Shown here: piece by piece, positions 22,869-33,818 of the stretch | Layout: every line of letters starts with the position of its first letter | Position numbering within the stretch: position 1 is the first letter of the stretch | Source of the DNA: Hysterangium stoloniferum | Taxonomy: Eukaryota > Basidiomycota > Agaricomycetes > Hysterangiales > Hysterangiaceae | DNA: 64,000 nt | Assembly: GCA_015178975.1 (NCBI GenBank) | Contig: WHVD01000044.1 | Coordinates: 310,001 to 374,000, forward strand | Direction: 5' to 3' | Notes under the pieces: model-generated | Told to the model about the DNA's origin: nothing | The model's input: only the letters and a program-made list of their open reading frames with translations | Databases searched by the model: none | Program-made: the position numbers and the translations under genes

Positions 22869-23588
22869 TGTTACGACCGTGTCGCAACCCTATCGGCCCC
22901 GAGGTTATCGCCACTTGTCAACGTTTCAAGTCGTCCCCTCGGAAACCATCGGCCCCGAAGCTGACGAATGTTTCGCGAAGATCAAACTCCATTTACGCCC
23001 ACGTCAAATAACTCGTATTGTCTGGTCAAACTTTGATACGTCCCCTTTATTATGTTGATCCGTTCAATCTTATGTTTCGCATATGTCTATCTATATTTGT
23101 AGTCCTCGAACCATTTCCTTTTATCGTAATTCCGCTCTCGGTTATCATCGGCCTCCGAACTAATCATGAACTTCCCGTTCCTAGTCAAGCTTATTGTTAA
23201 TACCGTGTTCCGCCCTTCTCCCCATTAGTATTTTCCAGACGCCTGTTACTTGTATATGAACCCGCTGTAATTGTAGTTACTGGACAATCAGAATATCGAC
23301 TCAGAATACCCTCATACACCTGTATCAGTCTCATACTAAGACTTCCCCCATCCGCCTTCGCGTGCGCTCGCCCACTTCCGGCCCCGACCCCTTGGCCCGA
23401 CGCTCGACTTGTCCTTCGATTCCGATCGGTATCACGCCGAAAGGTACTCACTAGGACTAGTCTTCACCCGCCCGAAATTTAAGGACATCCTGCGGATATT
23501 TGCGAGGGCGCAGCCCATAAGCTGAAGCCAAGTCCTTCCGATCGGTCCCTGTCGGCCACCGACATTAGTCAGTTTCCAGTTCTTAACA
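22869..23588 (+). repeat. 3' LTR of chromovirus C
   Basis: 720 bp with the same ends and sequence as the 5' LTR by eye. It is preceded by a purine-rich tract and followed by the target duplication ATTAG at 23589-23593. Confidence 0.95.
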
Positions 23589-24570
23589 ATTAGCCTTATA
23601 GTGTTTTATTCTATATCTAATCTTTTGACATGTTTGTAAATATTTTTCCTGTTTGATAAATAGTATAAAATATATATAAACTAGCTAGAATTGAAGTTAA
23701 ATCTAGCTTCAGAATCAGTGAATTGTTATTCATATTTTAGTAGTTGTTTTCACAGAAAAAGAACAGCTTGCAAAAGCAGCTCTCAAAACCTTTTTTGTGA
23801 AGTAGGGTGCATATATTCAAGTAAACTCTTGACTTCAAGGGTTCTAAGTCTATTTAGGCTGCCACTGATTAATATCAAATACTTAAATTATTTTACCTTG
23901 CAGTGAATTGAGTATTTGCACATTTTGATAGAGCATTGGACTCCTTTTTCGGAAAATAGTATTAAAATAAGGCTAATACATCACAAATTGGTGGATGTTC
24001 TGGGAAATACTGTGATACTAACTTATCAGGATCTTAATGTAGTCTTAAGGATCTTGCAAGGATATTCTTAGTATTTATTTATGTGAATATGCTTTACTGA
24101 TTCACAATAAATGAGCAATGGAACAGGGATTATTTGTAATGGAATAAACAGTCAAATTACTCAACTAGAGGTGACTGAAGTCTTAGACTACAAATAACAA
24201 TGTAGAAGGATTATTAATCAGTACTCAATTAAGAGGTGATTATACTATAAGATTATTTATATATTATTGGTTGATAGTCAACAACTCTAACCAAGGTGGA
24301 AATAATAATATATAAAAACCAACTATTCAATTAAGAAGTGGCAAGGGGGAACAAATAAAAGTCAATAACTCAGATTGAGGTGACAAGGGATCTGATTGGG
24401 CCAACAACTCTGATAGAGGTGGAATTAGATGTCCAACTGCCTAGATTGGGGTGGAGTAGCCTGCTTGCTGCAGTCACACACAGATGTGGTGGGTTGATAA
24501 GATGATAAAATTTGTTGATTTATTCTCAAGGCTGGAGCTGAGCTCCTTATATACATTTTAGTCTGAGACA

Positions 24571-24587
24571 TTTAGAAGATTCTAGAA
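24571..24587 (-). promoter_or_regulatory. Heat-shock-element-like motif in long LTR L1
   Basis: GAAGATTCTAGAA at 24575-24587 has the alternating GAA-nn-TTC-nn-GAA form of a three-unit heat shock factor site. It lies about 18 bp upstream (in LTR sense, minus strand) of a TATA-like TATATAAGGAGC sequence at about 24543-24556. The same pair occurs in L2 and L3. Confidence 0.55.
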
Positions 24588-24861
24588 GATTGAATGATGT
24601 CATTTAGAATTTTCTAAAATTTTCTAGAGCATTGTGGAAGGTTCTAACTACTTCTAAGACACTATAGAATATTCTTGGCATAATAGAACATTCTAGAATT
24701 TTATAGAATGTTCTACTATATTCTATCTACCATTTGTATCTATTATCTACTGTTCCTTTGGAAGCCACTGGAATATTCCAGTTTTTGCTGTAGTAGCATA
24801 CATGATGACTCTCGCACCTGTGTGTGTATGACACCCTTTGCGTCTTGTGACTGTCATGCAC

Positions 24862-25380
24862 CTTTGTGACCATTGCGCGCCTTTGTGACCGTTGCACGCC
24901 TTTGTGACCGTTGTGCACCTTTGTGACTGTTGTGCGCCTTTGTGACCGTTGCACGCCTTTGTGACCATTGCGTGCCTTTGTGACCATTGTGCACCTTTGT
25001 GACTGTTGTGCGCCTTTGTGACCGTTGCGTGCCTTTGTGACCATTGGGCGCCTTTGTGACCGTTGCATGCCTTTGTGACCGTTGTGCGCCTTTGTGACCA
25101 TTGTGCGCCTTTGTGACCGTTGCGCACCTTTGTGACCATTGCGTGCCTTTGTGACCATTGCGCACCTTTGTGACCGTTGCACACCTTTGTGACTGTTGTG
25201 CACCTTTGTGATCATCACATGTCTTTGTGACCATCACATGTCTTTGTGACCATCACATGTCTTTGTGACCATCACATGTCTTTGTGACCATCACATGTCT
25301 TTGTGACCATCACATGTCTTTGTGACCATCACATGTCTTTGTGACCATCACATGTCTTTGTGACCATCACGTGCCTTTGT
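24862..25380. repeat. 19-bp minisatellite inside long LTR L1
   Basis: About 27 direct copies of a 19-bp unit of the type CTTTGTGACCATTGCGTGC, changing at about 25200 to a homogeneous block of CTTTGTGACCATCACATGT. Measured starts at 24862, 24881, 24900 and 24919 give a 19-bp period. Shorter or different 19-bp arrays sit at the matching place in L2 (about 31090-31240) and L4 (about 38826-39020). The apparent HKGAQRSQR-like peptides on the minus strand are by-products. Confidence 0.9.
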
Positions 25381-25866
25381 GACAACTGTCACCTGTTGTG
25401 ACGGCTGTCACTCATTGTGACGATTTTCCTGTGCACTGTGTAATAAATGCCAGGTGGCCGTTTTGATATTATTATATAATTATTATATTTACTTTTAGTT
25501 AACTATAAATATAATAATATTTTATTATAATAATATATATTGCCTTGAATATGTGTGATTATTTCACATCAGATTTTGTCCTTGTCGGAGTTTGAAATGT
25601 CATGTGAATATCACATGATCTCTTCACATGTTGTGCATAAGCGCTGAGTCACCAGCATATTAATCAAAAAAGAATAAAAGGTAGAATTCAATAACTTGCT
25701 CAATTTATAAGATAAAAATACAAAGTAAATTGCATAAATTCAAGATAAATCAAGACAATATTGTACAATTTTATCGTCACAATATAAATACATTTAAACT
25801 TACTTTTTTGCAATTTGTTAGGGGAGATTGGTTTAAAAAATGGAAAAGGCTTAGAAATACATAACA

Positions 25867-28800
25867 AGTTCCCTACATGTCCATAGACATGTAATGCTGA
25901 GATCCCAATACTGGAGTATCCACCTGGGGGATCCCTTCTGCAGTAAATGATGGTCAAATCCTCTTTCATAAGCCAACTGGATCGAGGGTATTGGACCCTG
26001 GGTCTTTTGCTTTCCTTTCTTGTGGCCAGTTTGACATTCCTCCTGACATGTCTACCGTTAGGTACCTCAGGCATAGCGTTCAGAATGAAGTCGTCCACTT
26101 CAGAGTCTGACTCCTCACAAGGAATTAGGTTGGGTAACTGCCCTGGGTCAAAGGGGAAGTTCTCCTCCTCTGATCCCTCTAACTCAGAGGGGTCTTTTAT
26201 AACGTAGGTCTGACTTATTTCTTTAGATCGGTTCACAAATACTTCCTCATCAATGATTTCCTCAATGGTAGGAGGTTCAGATCACAATAAGGCTCCCATC
26301 TCAGTCAGACCTTTCCAGTTCTGACAATGAGCATCCAGCCAGTCTCCTTTCTTAAGAAAATCACAGTCTGATATAGAAACATAGACTTGCAATGCTTCAT
26401 TCTCATATGAGGATGAACTCGCGTCTAAACAATGTTGTCCTCTGATTGAGGAAGGTAGACAGAAATGAAAATCGATTCCTCATCAATGTTATGTACTTGT
26501 CCCTGTATGCTTAATCCATAAACCGTTTCGTAAGCCCTCTGATCCTCCACCTCCTTGGTTGGGTTCTGCACGGAGCATTTGTTAATAGAGACATAGTGCG
26601 ACATCCTACCAGCATGAGGGTAGTCAATCTTAAAATGCTCTAAACTCCCACAAATCCAGCACTCCTTTGGGGGTTTAGCGATGCTTTTCTTGTTGCTTTG
26701 TTCAAAAATGAACTTGCCATGTTTCTTACCCTGTTTCATGTTGGATCTCCTAGGGACAGTTTTATCTTCAGCTTCACTGAGAAGGACATGGTCTCAATTA
26801 GTGGGGTTGATTCCTCTAGAATGTTCTTCCTCATGCCAGGGATCTGACCCTTCCTGTTCGGCGATCATGACTCTGGGCTTCTGAAACCGATAATGCTCTC
26901 AATGTGTTTGGATCCAAGCATTAATCAGAGCCTCTTGTAGATTGTTAGCATAAGTCTGCAAGCTCATGATGTCGTCGATGGGTTGTCCTTGTAGAAGGTA
27001 AAGCCATTCTGTGGGCAGCATCAGGATGAGTCTGCATGTTTCATCCTTTCAATTTTGGTGGAACCCATACAAGAATCGATAAAGCTTAATTTTTTGTTGA
27101 ATGTAGTGAACAGGTGTCTCACAATCATGGCCAGCTTGTCAAAATTTCATGGCTTCCCATTCTAAGGCTAAGGATTCGTGCCAATGAGTTCCGAGTAATC
27201 CCTCTACAATACCCCAGAGGAATGATCCGTGAGATTGACTGAATTCAGTGTGATGTTCACAGTCCAGGGTGCTCCACCAGATCTTGGCATTGCCAGTGAG
27301 TCGTCTTGGCAGAGCGACTCCTAACAACATGCTCATGGAGTCTGAGATCTCTGAGAGACTCATGATATCCATGATGTAGTCCAAAGCTTTGGATTGAGTT
27401 CCATCATATTTGGGAAGGTCAGACCATTTTATCTTGATGTCATTGGTGTTAAGACTGATCCTTTTATCCTTAGGTAAGTCATCGATAAGTGCACTGGCTC
27501 GAGGCTGCATCGGAGTTTGAAAGAGAGAGTTAGGTACTCCACCGTGATGCCCCCCATGTCCTGAATTTCCTCCATAGTCTGAACTATTAGAACTCCTGGA
27601 TGAACTGCTAGGGGGTCCTCCTGGTGGCAGAAAGGGATTAGAGGAGATTGGCAGGGAATGGCAGGGATCGTCTGGATTCAGCGATCCTCAACCAGCAACC
27701 TGACCAGCTATACCCTTGGTGAATGCGGTAGAGAAGGATGGTTGACCCCTGTTGGCGGCTGATTGATTCCTAGTCACAGGTTGTTCATCACCAAAGTTAG
27801 GATTATCTGGAATTCTTTCGAACATGATATGAGAGCGATGGATCCCCTGATGGGGTGCAGGGCTGGGTTCTGTCACAATTTCCCTCTCAATTTCGATCAT
27901 ATTCAAAGGCCGACGTGGCTGAGGCTGATGTAAGGGAGTGCAGACTTCAATCCCCTTTTCCTGAAGACGATCTACAACTTGCATCCTCATATCCAACGGG
28001 AAGTCTTGCAAAATAACAGGATGATTGAGTGAATGGAGGAAATGAGTATCAGGAGACCCATTTAGGTTGCAAACAAACAAATTACTCATGGAGATGGGTG
28101 AATCGGGCACTTGAATTGAATTATTATAAGGGTAAAGCACTTCCAAAACCATTTTATCGAGTCTCCTCTGATTTCACTTCAACCGGCCCCTTAGAGTAAA
28201 GTATTGTATGCAAACGATACATTTCATGTGACTCCATTAAGAGATTCCTCCAACATTCGGATGTACATATACTGGTAGTCAACCTTGGGCATGATATGAT
28301 CCCCACTGAGTAGGACATGAAGGATTTGCAATGCATCATCATGTGCATGGAGCACTTCGAGGAATAAAGAGAACACTTCCTGCTTGAAAATCATCCTTCC
28401 CCCTTCCATAATGGATGTAACATCATTTGACCATTCGGGAATCGAGTGTGTCAGATCCTCAAGGGTTCCTGGTCATGTAAATAAGTCCTGCGCCAATAAG
28501 ATGGCCTGATAACAACCTAACCAGACTGCTATAATCACTGGTAAAGAAGGGTAATCCATATTGTACTCCTCCACGAAAGGAGTAATCTGATCCATGGAGA
28601 TTTGATTGGCATAGTACATGTCCCACTTCACATTGATAGGCTCAGCATAAACCATATGACCCCCAAAGAACTGTTTGATGATGACCTGCCTTGGTGGGAA
28701 CAAGAGAACAGGCTCAGGTGCACGGGTAGACTTGACATTAGCTCCAGGGGTGCTCAACTGCCCAGTTGATGGATGTTCCTCATGTGGATCAGGGGGAGTA

Positions 28801-28982
28801 TTCATTGACAGTCCAGCTGCTGCTCCAGGGGAATTCCTAGGAGGAACTGGTCCTTGAAAAGTCAATGAAGACTTCCTCATGGTGACGTTATGGGGTGGTT
28901 CCAGACTAGCAGGTCTTTGATGAGGTTTTGAACTACTCGGGGTCATTGAAGATCTTGGTGTTTGGTTCTTGCCAGTGGTCAT
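25867..28982 (-). pseudogene. gag region of element B with zinc knuckle
   Basis: Minus-strand fossil coding sequence between the 5' LTR side and the protease. It has an N-terminal part with VIIAVWLGCYQAILLAQ (about 28473-28560), a gag-core-like part with KWSDLPKYDGTQSKALDYI and LPRRLTGNAKIWWSTL (about 27250-27440), a zinc-knuckle-like CWICGSLEHFKIDYPH (about 26620-26670), and an acidic tail toward 25900. It is larger than usual for Ty3/Gypsy gag. It is broken in several places. Confidence 0.75.
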
Positions 28983-29058
28983 TTACATGCTTAGAAATTA
29001 ATAGTTGTAGAGTAATGTTTTCTTTGTAGGGAAAGAGTGGTCCGGCCCGGATCACCAC

Positions 29059-29693
29059 TGTAAAGAGTGGTGGAAGTTCTAACCATTCTATATACAAAGA
29101 ATATTGACCATTTAGGTACAACACAAAGATGTATTGACTATCTAAGTCTAATACAGACCAAACGTGTTTTGACTACTTACTTCAATACAGTTGAGTGAAA
29201 TAGCTATCTAAAGTAGAGTAGAGAGCTAAAATGAATGAGGAGAATCAACTGTTAAGTACGACTCTGAATGACTGCTCGAGTGTAGAAGAGAGTAATGAGA
29301 GAGTCAACTAACAGAGTAATGTGGATGTAGTCCACACGGATTGAGATATAGATGGAGTTTTGACTGGTACAGTTCGAAACTCTGATTGTGTAGATAGTTA
29401 AAGCCCATCTGTGATGGTCGAGACGATACCCCAATCACAACTTACAGGACACTAACTGGTGTCTGGGTAAGTCATGGTTGCAGGGTAAAAAGTGTCTGAG
29501 TTCTAACTACAGGCACTAGAATACATAAGTCTGGCGTGTATGCACCCACAAGAGTCAATGTACCGTATACATAGGTCATCAAACTAATTATAAGTGTATA
29601 ATAAAATAGAGAGAAAGTAGAAATAATAATGGAAATATAGTATGGGCTCATCTAGACTATATTTCCTGAGTATATTTCACCGTACCTCTCACA
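29059..29693 (-). repeat. 5' LTR of element B
   Basis: 635 bp, TGTAAAGAGTGG to CCTCTCACA on the + strand, with GCTAG following at 29694-29698. Just inside the element the minus strand reads GTGGTGATCCGGGCCGGACC, a plausible tRNA primer-binding site starting TGG one base after the LTR. I cannot name the tRNA. Confidence 0.93.
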
Positions 29694-29698
29694 GCTAG

Positions 29699-29980
29699 CT
29701 CAGATAATGCTACCTATGTGGTAGCTGACACATTCCCCTGATCACCGCTTGCTGTAGACCTAGTTTGTGTCTTATGAGTGGTGGTGCTTGGGTAAAAGTG
29801 TGTCTGTTTGTTTGGTGCCAAGTGCACCCACAAGTATACACAGAGCTTCAAACTAATGAAATGGTACAATATTTGAAGAATATAAAGGATAGAAAAATAT
29901 GAATCAAATGTGTAAAATATAAATAAAATAAAAGGAGTGTTTTACCGCAATGAAACTGTGGTAAAAGCATATCCTTCACA
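29699..29980 (-). repeat. LTR of element A, second half
   Basis: Continuation of the LTR begun at 8577, displaced by element B. It contains a diverged version of the family B LTR block (AAGTGTGTCTG, then GTGCACCCACAAG, then CTTCAAACTAATG) and ends CCTTCACA at 29980. The pairing with 8577-8695 is supported by the GCTAG duplication at the two break points. Total LTR length would be about 400 bp. Confidence 0.6.
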
Positions 29981-31092
29981 AGGGGTAATCTGAGTCAATA
30001 TTGGAACTGGAGAGTTGTAGCATATACAGTAACCCCCAAAAAAGCATCCAGATGTTTGGTGAAATTTGAAAGAGAGGTTCACAGCTCCAGAAATAAAATA
30101 GATAAAAATCAGAAAAAATCAGAAGTAAGAGATATATATCTGATTTATATGATGACATAGGCATGTCATTATAGCTTTCCTCATCAGGAGAGTAAAAAAT
30201 GAACAATGGACATGGTGCATCTGGACACTTTTTGCTCTGTCAACTGATATATGAAACTCAACTGAGGTTCATATGACTGTGGGAATTTCTGGTTAGATTC
30301 AACATGGTCATGTGACCACATGTTTAGATAACACATTTATATAAACCTTTGCCTCATTTCACCCACCACATTATGAAGAAGCATTCTGCTAAAACAAGAC
30401 TCTCTGTCATTTCCCTTCTCCAGGAGGGTCACTCCTGCAGAACAATTGCTTCTAAACTCCATATTGGGCACTCTACAGTATCAGAAATTCACTCCCAACT
30501 CCCTGGTCCACTTCCAACACCTTCCAGAGGTTTGTCCTCCCAAGCTCTCCCCAGGAATCATCACCTGGTCCATTATATCACCTCTGGACAGGTTGATAAT
30601 GCTGTTATGTATTTTTAGCTTTTTTCCGATTTTTAAACAATTTCCCCTAACAAATTGTGAAAACAAATATTCAAATGTATTTATATTGCGACAATAAAAT
30701 TGTACTATGTTTGCCTGATTTATCTTGAATTTATACAATTTATTTTGTATTTTTATCTTATAAATTGAGCAAGTTATTAAATTTTTACTTTTTATTCTTT
30801 TTTGATTAATATGTCGGCGACTCAGCGCTTATTCACAACGCATGAGTAATCATGTGATATTCACATGACATTTCAAACTCCGACGCCGACAAAATGCGAT
30901 GTGAAATAATCGTGCATAATCAAGACAATATATATATTTTTATATTATTATAATAAAATATTATATTTATAACTAACTAAAAATAAATATAATAAATATA
31001 TAATAATATCAAACCGGCCACCTTTTATTACACGGCGTGTGGGAAACTCATTACAACGAGTGACAGCCGTCACAACAAGTGACAGTTGTCAC

Positions 31093-31246
31093 AAAGGCAC
31101 GCAACGGTCACAGAGGCATGAGATGGTCACAAAGGCGCGCAATGGTCACAAAGGCGCACAATGGTCACAAAGGCGCGCAATGGTCACAAAGGCGCGCAAT
31201 GGTCACAAAGGCACGCAACGGTCACAGAGGCGCATGACAGTCACAA
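31093..31246 (+). repeat. 19-bp minisatellite inside long LTR L2
   Basis: About eight copies of GGTCACAAAGGCGCGCAAT, the reverse complement of the 19-bp unit at 24862-25380. This fits the opposite orientation of L1 and L2. Confidence 0.85.
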
Positions 31247-31497
31247 GATGCATGCGTGCGCACAAGCGCGAGAGCATTATATAATTATATATGCTACTAC
31301 AGCAAAAACCGGAAATTCTCTGGAATATTCCAGTGGCTTCCAAAGGAATAGTAGATAGTAGATACTAATAATAGATAGAATATTCTACAATATTCTATAA
31401 GATTCCAGTAAGTTCTATTATGCCAAGAATATTCTATAGTGTCTTAGAAGTAGTTAGAACCTTCCACAATGCTCTAGAAAATTCTAGAAAATTCTAA

Positions 31498-31715
31498 ATG
31501 ACATCATTCCTTCCAGAATGACATCATTCAATCTTCTAGAATCTTCTAAATGACATCATTCCTTCCAGAATGACATCATTCAATCTTCTAGAATCTTCTA
31601 AATGTCATCATTCCTTCCAAAATGACATCATTCAATCTTCTAGAATCTTCTAAATGTCATCATTCCTTCCAGAATGACATCATTCAATCTTCTAGAATCT
31701 TCTAAATGTCTCAGA
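31498..31715 (+). promoter_or_regulatory. Four tandem heat-shock-element-like motifs in L2
   Basis: TTCTAGAATCTTC occurs at 31534-31546, 31586-31598, 31638-31650 and 31690-31702, an exact 52-bp spacing. Each is a TTC-nn-GAA-nn-TTC array, the three-unit form recognised by heat shock factor in eukaryotes. Other TTCTAGAA-like words lie just upstream (31380-31495). The L1 and L3 copies have a single such motif at this place, so L2 gained extra copies by tandem duplication of a 52-bp segment. Confidence 0.6.
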
Positions 31716-31723
31716 CCAAAATG

Positions 31724-31732
31724 TATATAAGG
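31724..31732 (+). promoter_or_regulatory. TATA box of long LTR L2
   Basis: TATATAAGG lies 22 bp after the last heat-shock-like motif and is conserved in L1 (about 24546, inverted) and L3 (about 35660, inverted). The following GAGCTCAGCTCCAGCCTTG is also conserved and may hold the transcription start. Confidence 0.6.
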
Positions 31733-31863
31733 AGCTCAGCTCCAGCCTTGAAAATAAATCAATCTTTACTACATTTTATCAGCCACATCAGTGTGCCACT
31801 GCAGCAAGCAGTTATATTCCACCCCTAGTTGGGCTGTTGGACAAATACATACAAACACTTAGT

Positions 31864-32060
31864 CACCTCTAGTTGAGCTGCTGACCTAAGCTATCTCAGG
31901 ATCCCTTGTCACCTCTAGTTGAGCATCTGATATAATAATCCTACCCCCTTGTCACCTCTAGTTGAGCTTCTGACAAACAACTTGTTCCCTTTTTGCCACC
32001 TCTTAGTTGAGTAGCTGGCTATCCTTTATTACTAATCCACCTCTAGTTGAGTAGTTGGTT
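31864..32060 (+). repeat. Five irregular repeats of CACCTCTAGTTGAG in L2
   Basis: Copies near 31864, 31911, 31955, 31997 and 32040, spaced about 40-47 bp, lie downstream of the TATA box. Related copies are inverted in L1 (about 24160-24450), L3 (about 35280-35570) and L4 (about 38230-38500). Confidence 0.75.
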
Positions 32061-33622
32061 ATCAATTAAAGTAATAAATATATTATGTTATATTGAGATT
32101 AGGAATACATATATTCTAATTTCTACCTGGTTACAAATACTGAGAATATTCTTGCAGAATCCTTAAGACTACATTAAGATCCTGATAAGTTAGTATCACA
32201 GTAGACCCTGTAGGTTAGTGTAAATAAAGCATATATTAGCCAAATAGTGTTTTATTCTATATCTAATCTTTTGACCTGTTTATAAATATTTTTACTGTTT
32301 GATAAATAGTATAAAATATATATAAACTAGCTAGAATCGAAGTCAAATCTAGTTTCGGAATCAGTGAATTGTTATTCATATTTTATTAGTGTTTTTACAG
32401 AAAAAGAACAAGCTTGCACAAGCAGCTCTCAAAACCTTCTTTGCGAAGTAGGGTGCATATATTCAAGTAAACTCTTGACTTCAGGGGTTCTAAGTCTATT
32501 TAGGCTGCCACTGATTAATATCAAATACTTAAATTATTTTACCTTGCAGTGAATTGAGTATTTGCACATTTTGATAGAGCATTGGACTCCTTTTTCAGAA
32601 AATAGTATTAAAATAAGGCTAATACATCACAAATGCCTCCCAGGCCAAGTTCCATCTCTCCCTCAATGTCTGCACTGAAGAAAGAGAATTTGAAGGCTGT
32701 GGCAAAGGCCAAAAGACCCCTTCTTGCCTCTTGACACATCAAGGCTCAATATGAGTTTGCTGTCAAGTACCAGCATTGGACTGAGGAGGATTGGTTTAGG
32801 GTTATCTTCTCAGATGAGACCAAAATCAATTGTTTGGGCTCTGATGGAAGGTTGTGGGTGTGGAAAAGACCAGGTTCTGCACACACTCAGCAGCATATTA
32901 ATGGAACTATCAAATTTGGAGAGGGGAATCTTACAATTTGGGGATGCATGACAGCATATGGTGTGGGGTACATGTGCAAGGTAGATGGGAGGATGGATGG
33001 GGAGATATTCAGGGATATATTGGACTATATCTTCAAAACAGTAGAGTATTATGGGATGGACAGGGAAAGGTTTGTCTTCTAGCAGGATAATGACCCTAAA
33101 CATACTTGCAAATTGGGCAAGGATTGGTTCAAGGGCCATCAGGTGGAGGTTTTAGACTGGCCTGCACAGTCTCCAGACTTGAATCCAATAGATCACTTAT
33201 GGTGGGAGTTGATGAGAAGACTTGGAACATACCTGAGGCACCCAAGAGCATGTTGGAGCTCTGGGAGAGGGTGGAGGTGGAATGGGAGGGTATTCCAAGG
33301 GAAAAATGCCTTGAATTGATCAAGAGTATGCCTAGAAGGGTTGCTGCAGTGCTAAAGGCCAAGGGGGGATACACTAAATACTGAAACTGGTAAAAACTGG
33401 TAGTTAATTACAAAAGCAAAAAAGTGTCCAGATGCACCATGTCCATTGTTCATTTTTTACTCTCCTGATAGGGAAAGCTATGATGTCATGCTTATGTCAT
33501 CATATAGTTCAGATATATACCTCTGACTTCCGAATGTTACTGATTTTTATCTATTTTATTTCTGGAGCTGTGAACCCCTCTTTCCAATTTCACCAAATAT
33601 CTGGACACTTTTTGGATCACTG

Positions 33623-33818
33623 GTAGGACCTTTATCCTTTATACAAAGGTGTAATGGATGAGCAGAGGACTGATCATGATCAAGGAAGTGGGAAGTAGTG
33701 ACAGATCAAAGGAAGCATAGGAAAGGGTAGGAATCAGACTAGAACTAAATATAATGTAGTAACACTATTCTAGAAGGTATGAGATGGCAAATAACATTTA
33801 TGAGTGGAAAAGGTGATG
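33623..33818. other. Gap between elements, holds a degenerate repeat
   Basis: About 200 bp with no gene. The part from about 33680 (GGAAGTGGGAAGTAGTGACAG to GAGATGGCAAATAACATTTA) is similar to 36839-36925 (GGAAGTGGGAAAAGGATCAA to GAGATGGCAAATAAAATGTA). It belongs to the same decayed repeat family as the other gaps. Confidence 0.55.

Larger units (their letters stand above)
15883..23588 (+). mobile_element. Chromovirus C (Ty3/Gypsy), whole-looking, very recent
   Basis: A 7,706-bp element with 720-bp LTRs at 15883-16602 and 22869-23588, flanked by the perfect duplication ATTAG (15878-15882 and 23589-23593). It carries gag (16641-17939) and a long pol frame (17813-21625) ending in a chromodomain. 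An antisense reading frame lies between pol and the 3' LTR, and a purine tract (AAAAGGGGAGATAC) ends right at the 3' LTR. The two LTRs look identical by eye, so insertion was very recent. It looks whole; I count no break in the two main frames. No clear tRNA-type primer-binding site follows the 5' LTR. It is inserted 13 bp inside the end of the long LTR L1. Confidence 0.95.
15870..25866 (-). mobile_element. Long LTR 'L1' (about 2.3 kb net), split by chromovirus C
   Basis: On the + strand it starts TGTAATGTATTAG at 15870 and resumes after the chromovirus at 23594, ending AATACATAACA at 25866. The perfect 5-bp duplication AGTTC lies at 15865-15869 and 25867-25871. The ends are imperfect inverted repeats (TGTRATGTATT and AATACATMACA) with the TG...CA termini of LTRs. 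Net length is about 2,286 bp. Three more copies (30603-32631, 34704-36481, 36969-39281) share the ends and internal order, and none has protein-coding sequence between paired copies. I therefore read them as solo LTRs of an element with very long LTRs. A small non-autonomous element is the alternative. Confidence 0.85.
8696..29693 (-). mobile_element. Old full-span Ty3/Gypsy element B with nested insertions
   Basis: Both ends are present: 5' LTR 29059-29693 and 3' LTR 8696-9326 on the minus strand, bracketed by the 5-bp duplication GCTAG (8691-8695 and 29694-29698). Reading 5' to 3' on the minus strand there is a putative primer-binding site (about 29040-29058), a gag region with a zinc knuckle (25867-28982), protease, reverse transcriptase, RNase H and integrase (about 11061-15869), an unknown 3' product (9352-11036), a polypurine tract and the 3' LTR. 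It is interrupted by a solo LTR (13517-14147) and by the long LTR L1 (15870-25866), which itself holds chromovirus C. Without the insertions it would be about 10.4 kb, large for this class. It is broken in many places. Its two LTRs differ by several percent by eye, mostly transitions. Confidence 0.92.
30603..32631 (+). mobile_element. Long LTR 'L2', 2,029 bp, solo
   Basis: Starts TGTTATGTATTTTTAGC, ends GGCTAATACATCACA, and is flanked by the perfect duplication AATGC (30598-30602 and 32632-32636) inside the Tc1-like transposase. In sense order it has an AT-rich 5' part, a 19-bp minisatellite (about 31090-31240), four heat-shock-element-like motifs (31534-31702), a TATA box (31724-31732), repeated CACCTCTAGTTGAG motifs (about 31864-32055) and a 3' block conserved among all copies. 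No coding capacity was seen. Confidence 0.88.
30349..33384 (+). pseudogene. Tc1-like transposase interrupted by L2 and otherwise damaged
   Basis: The first part (30361-30602) codes a helix-turn-helix region (KHSAKTRLSVISLLQEGHSC, then RTIASKLHIGHSTVSEIHSQ). After the LTR insertion the coding resumes at 32637 and shows VIFSDETKINCLGSDG (first D), QDNDPKHTCK (second D) and SPDLNPIDHLWWEL. The third catalytic position is D in place of the usual E of Tc1, giving a DD34D-like signature. A stop lies near 32733, and another (TAG) stands in place of the first Q of the FQQDND motif near 33081. Frame changes follow toward the C-terminus (MPRRVAAVLKAKGGYTKY near 33328-33384). Confidence 0.85.
30027..33622 (+). 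mobile_element. Second Tc1/mariner-like transposon, split by long LTR L2
   Basis: The left end, CAGTAACCCCCAAAAAAGCATCCAGATG at 30027, mirrors the right end (about 33540-33622). In both the inner part reads CAGATRTTTGGTGAAATT and continues into GGTTCACAGCTCC. TA precedes the left end; at the right end TA comes one base later (33624-33625). A second inverted block, TGGACATGGTGCATCTGGAC, lies at about 30207 and inverted at about 33432. Removing L2 (30603-32631 plus one AATGC) gives an element of about 1.56 kb, the usual size for the family. Confidence 0.8.

Noticed and set aside
24727-25237. Long minus-strand frames coding HKGAQRSQR-type repeats
   Set aside because: They are translations of a 19-bp minisatellite inside an LTR. 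All three frames are open because the unit lacks stops, and the same array in other copies changes sequence freely.
30603-32631. Reading the long LTR as a Helitron or MITE
   Set aside because: Clear 5-bp target duplications and TG...CA ends fit an LTR. Helitrons leave no duplication, and MITEs of Tc1 type would show TA.
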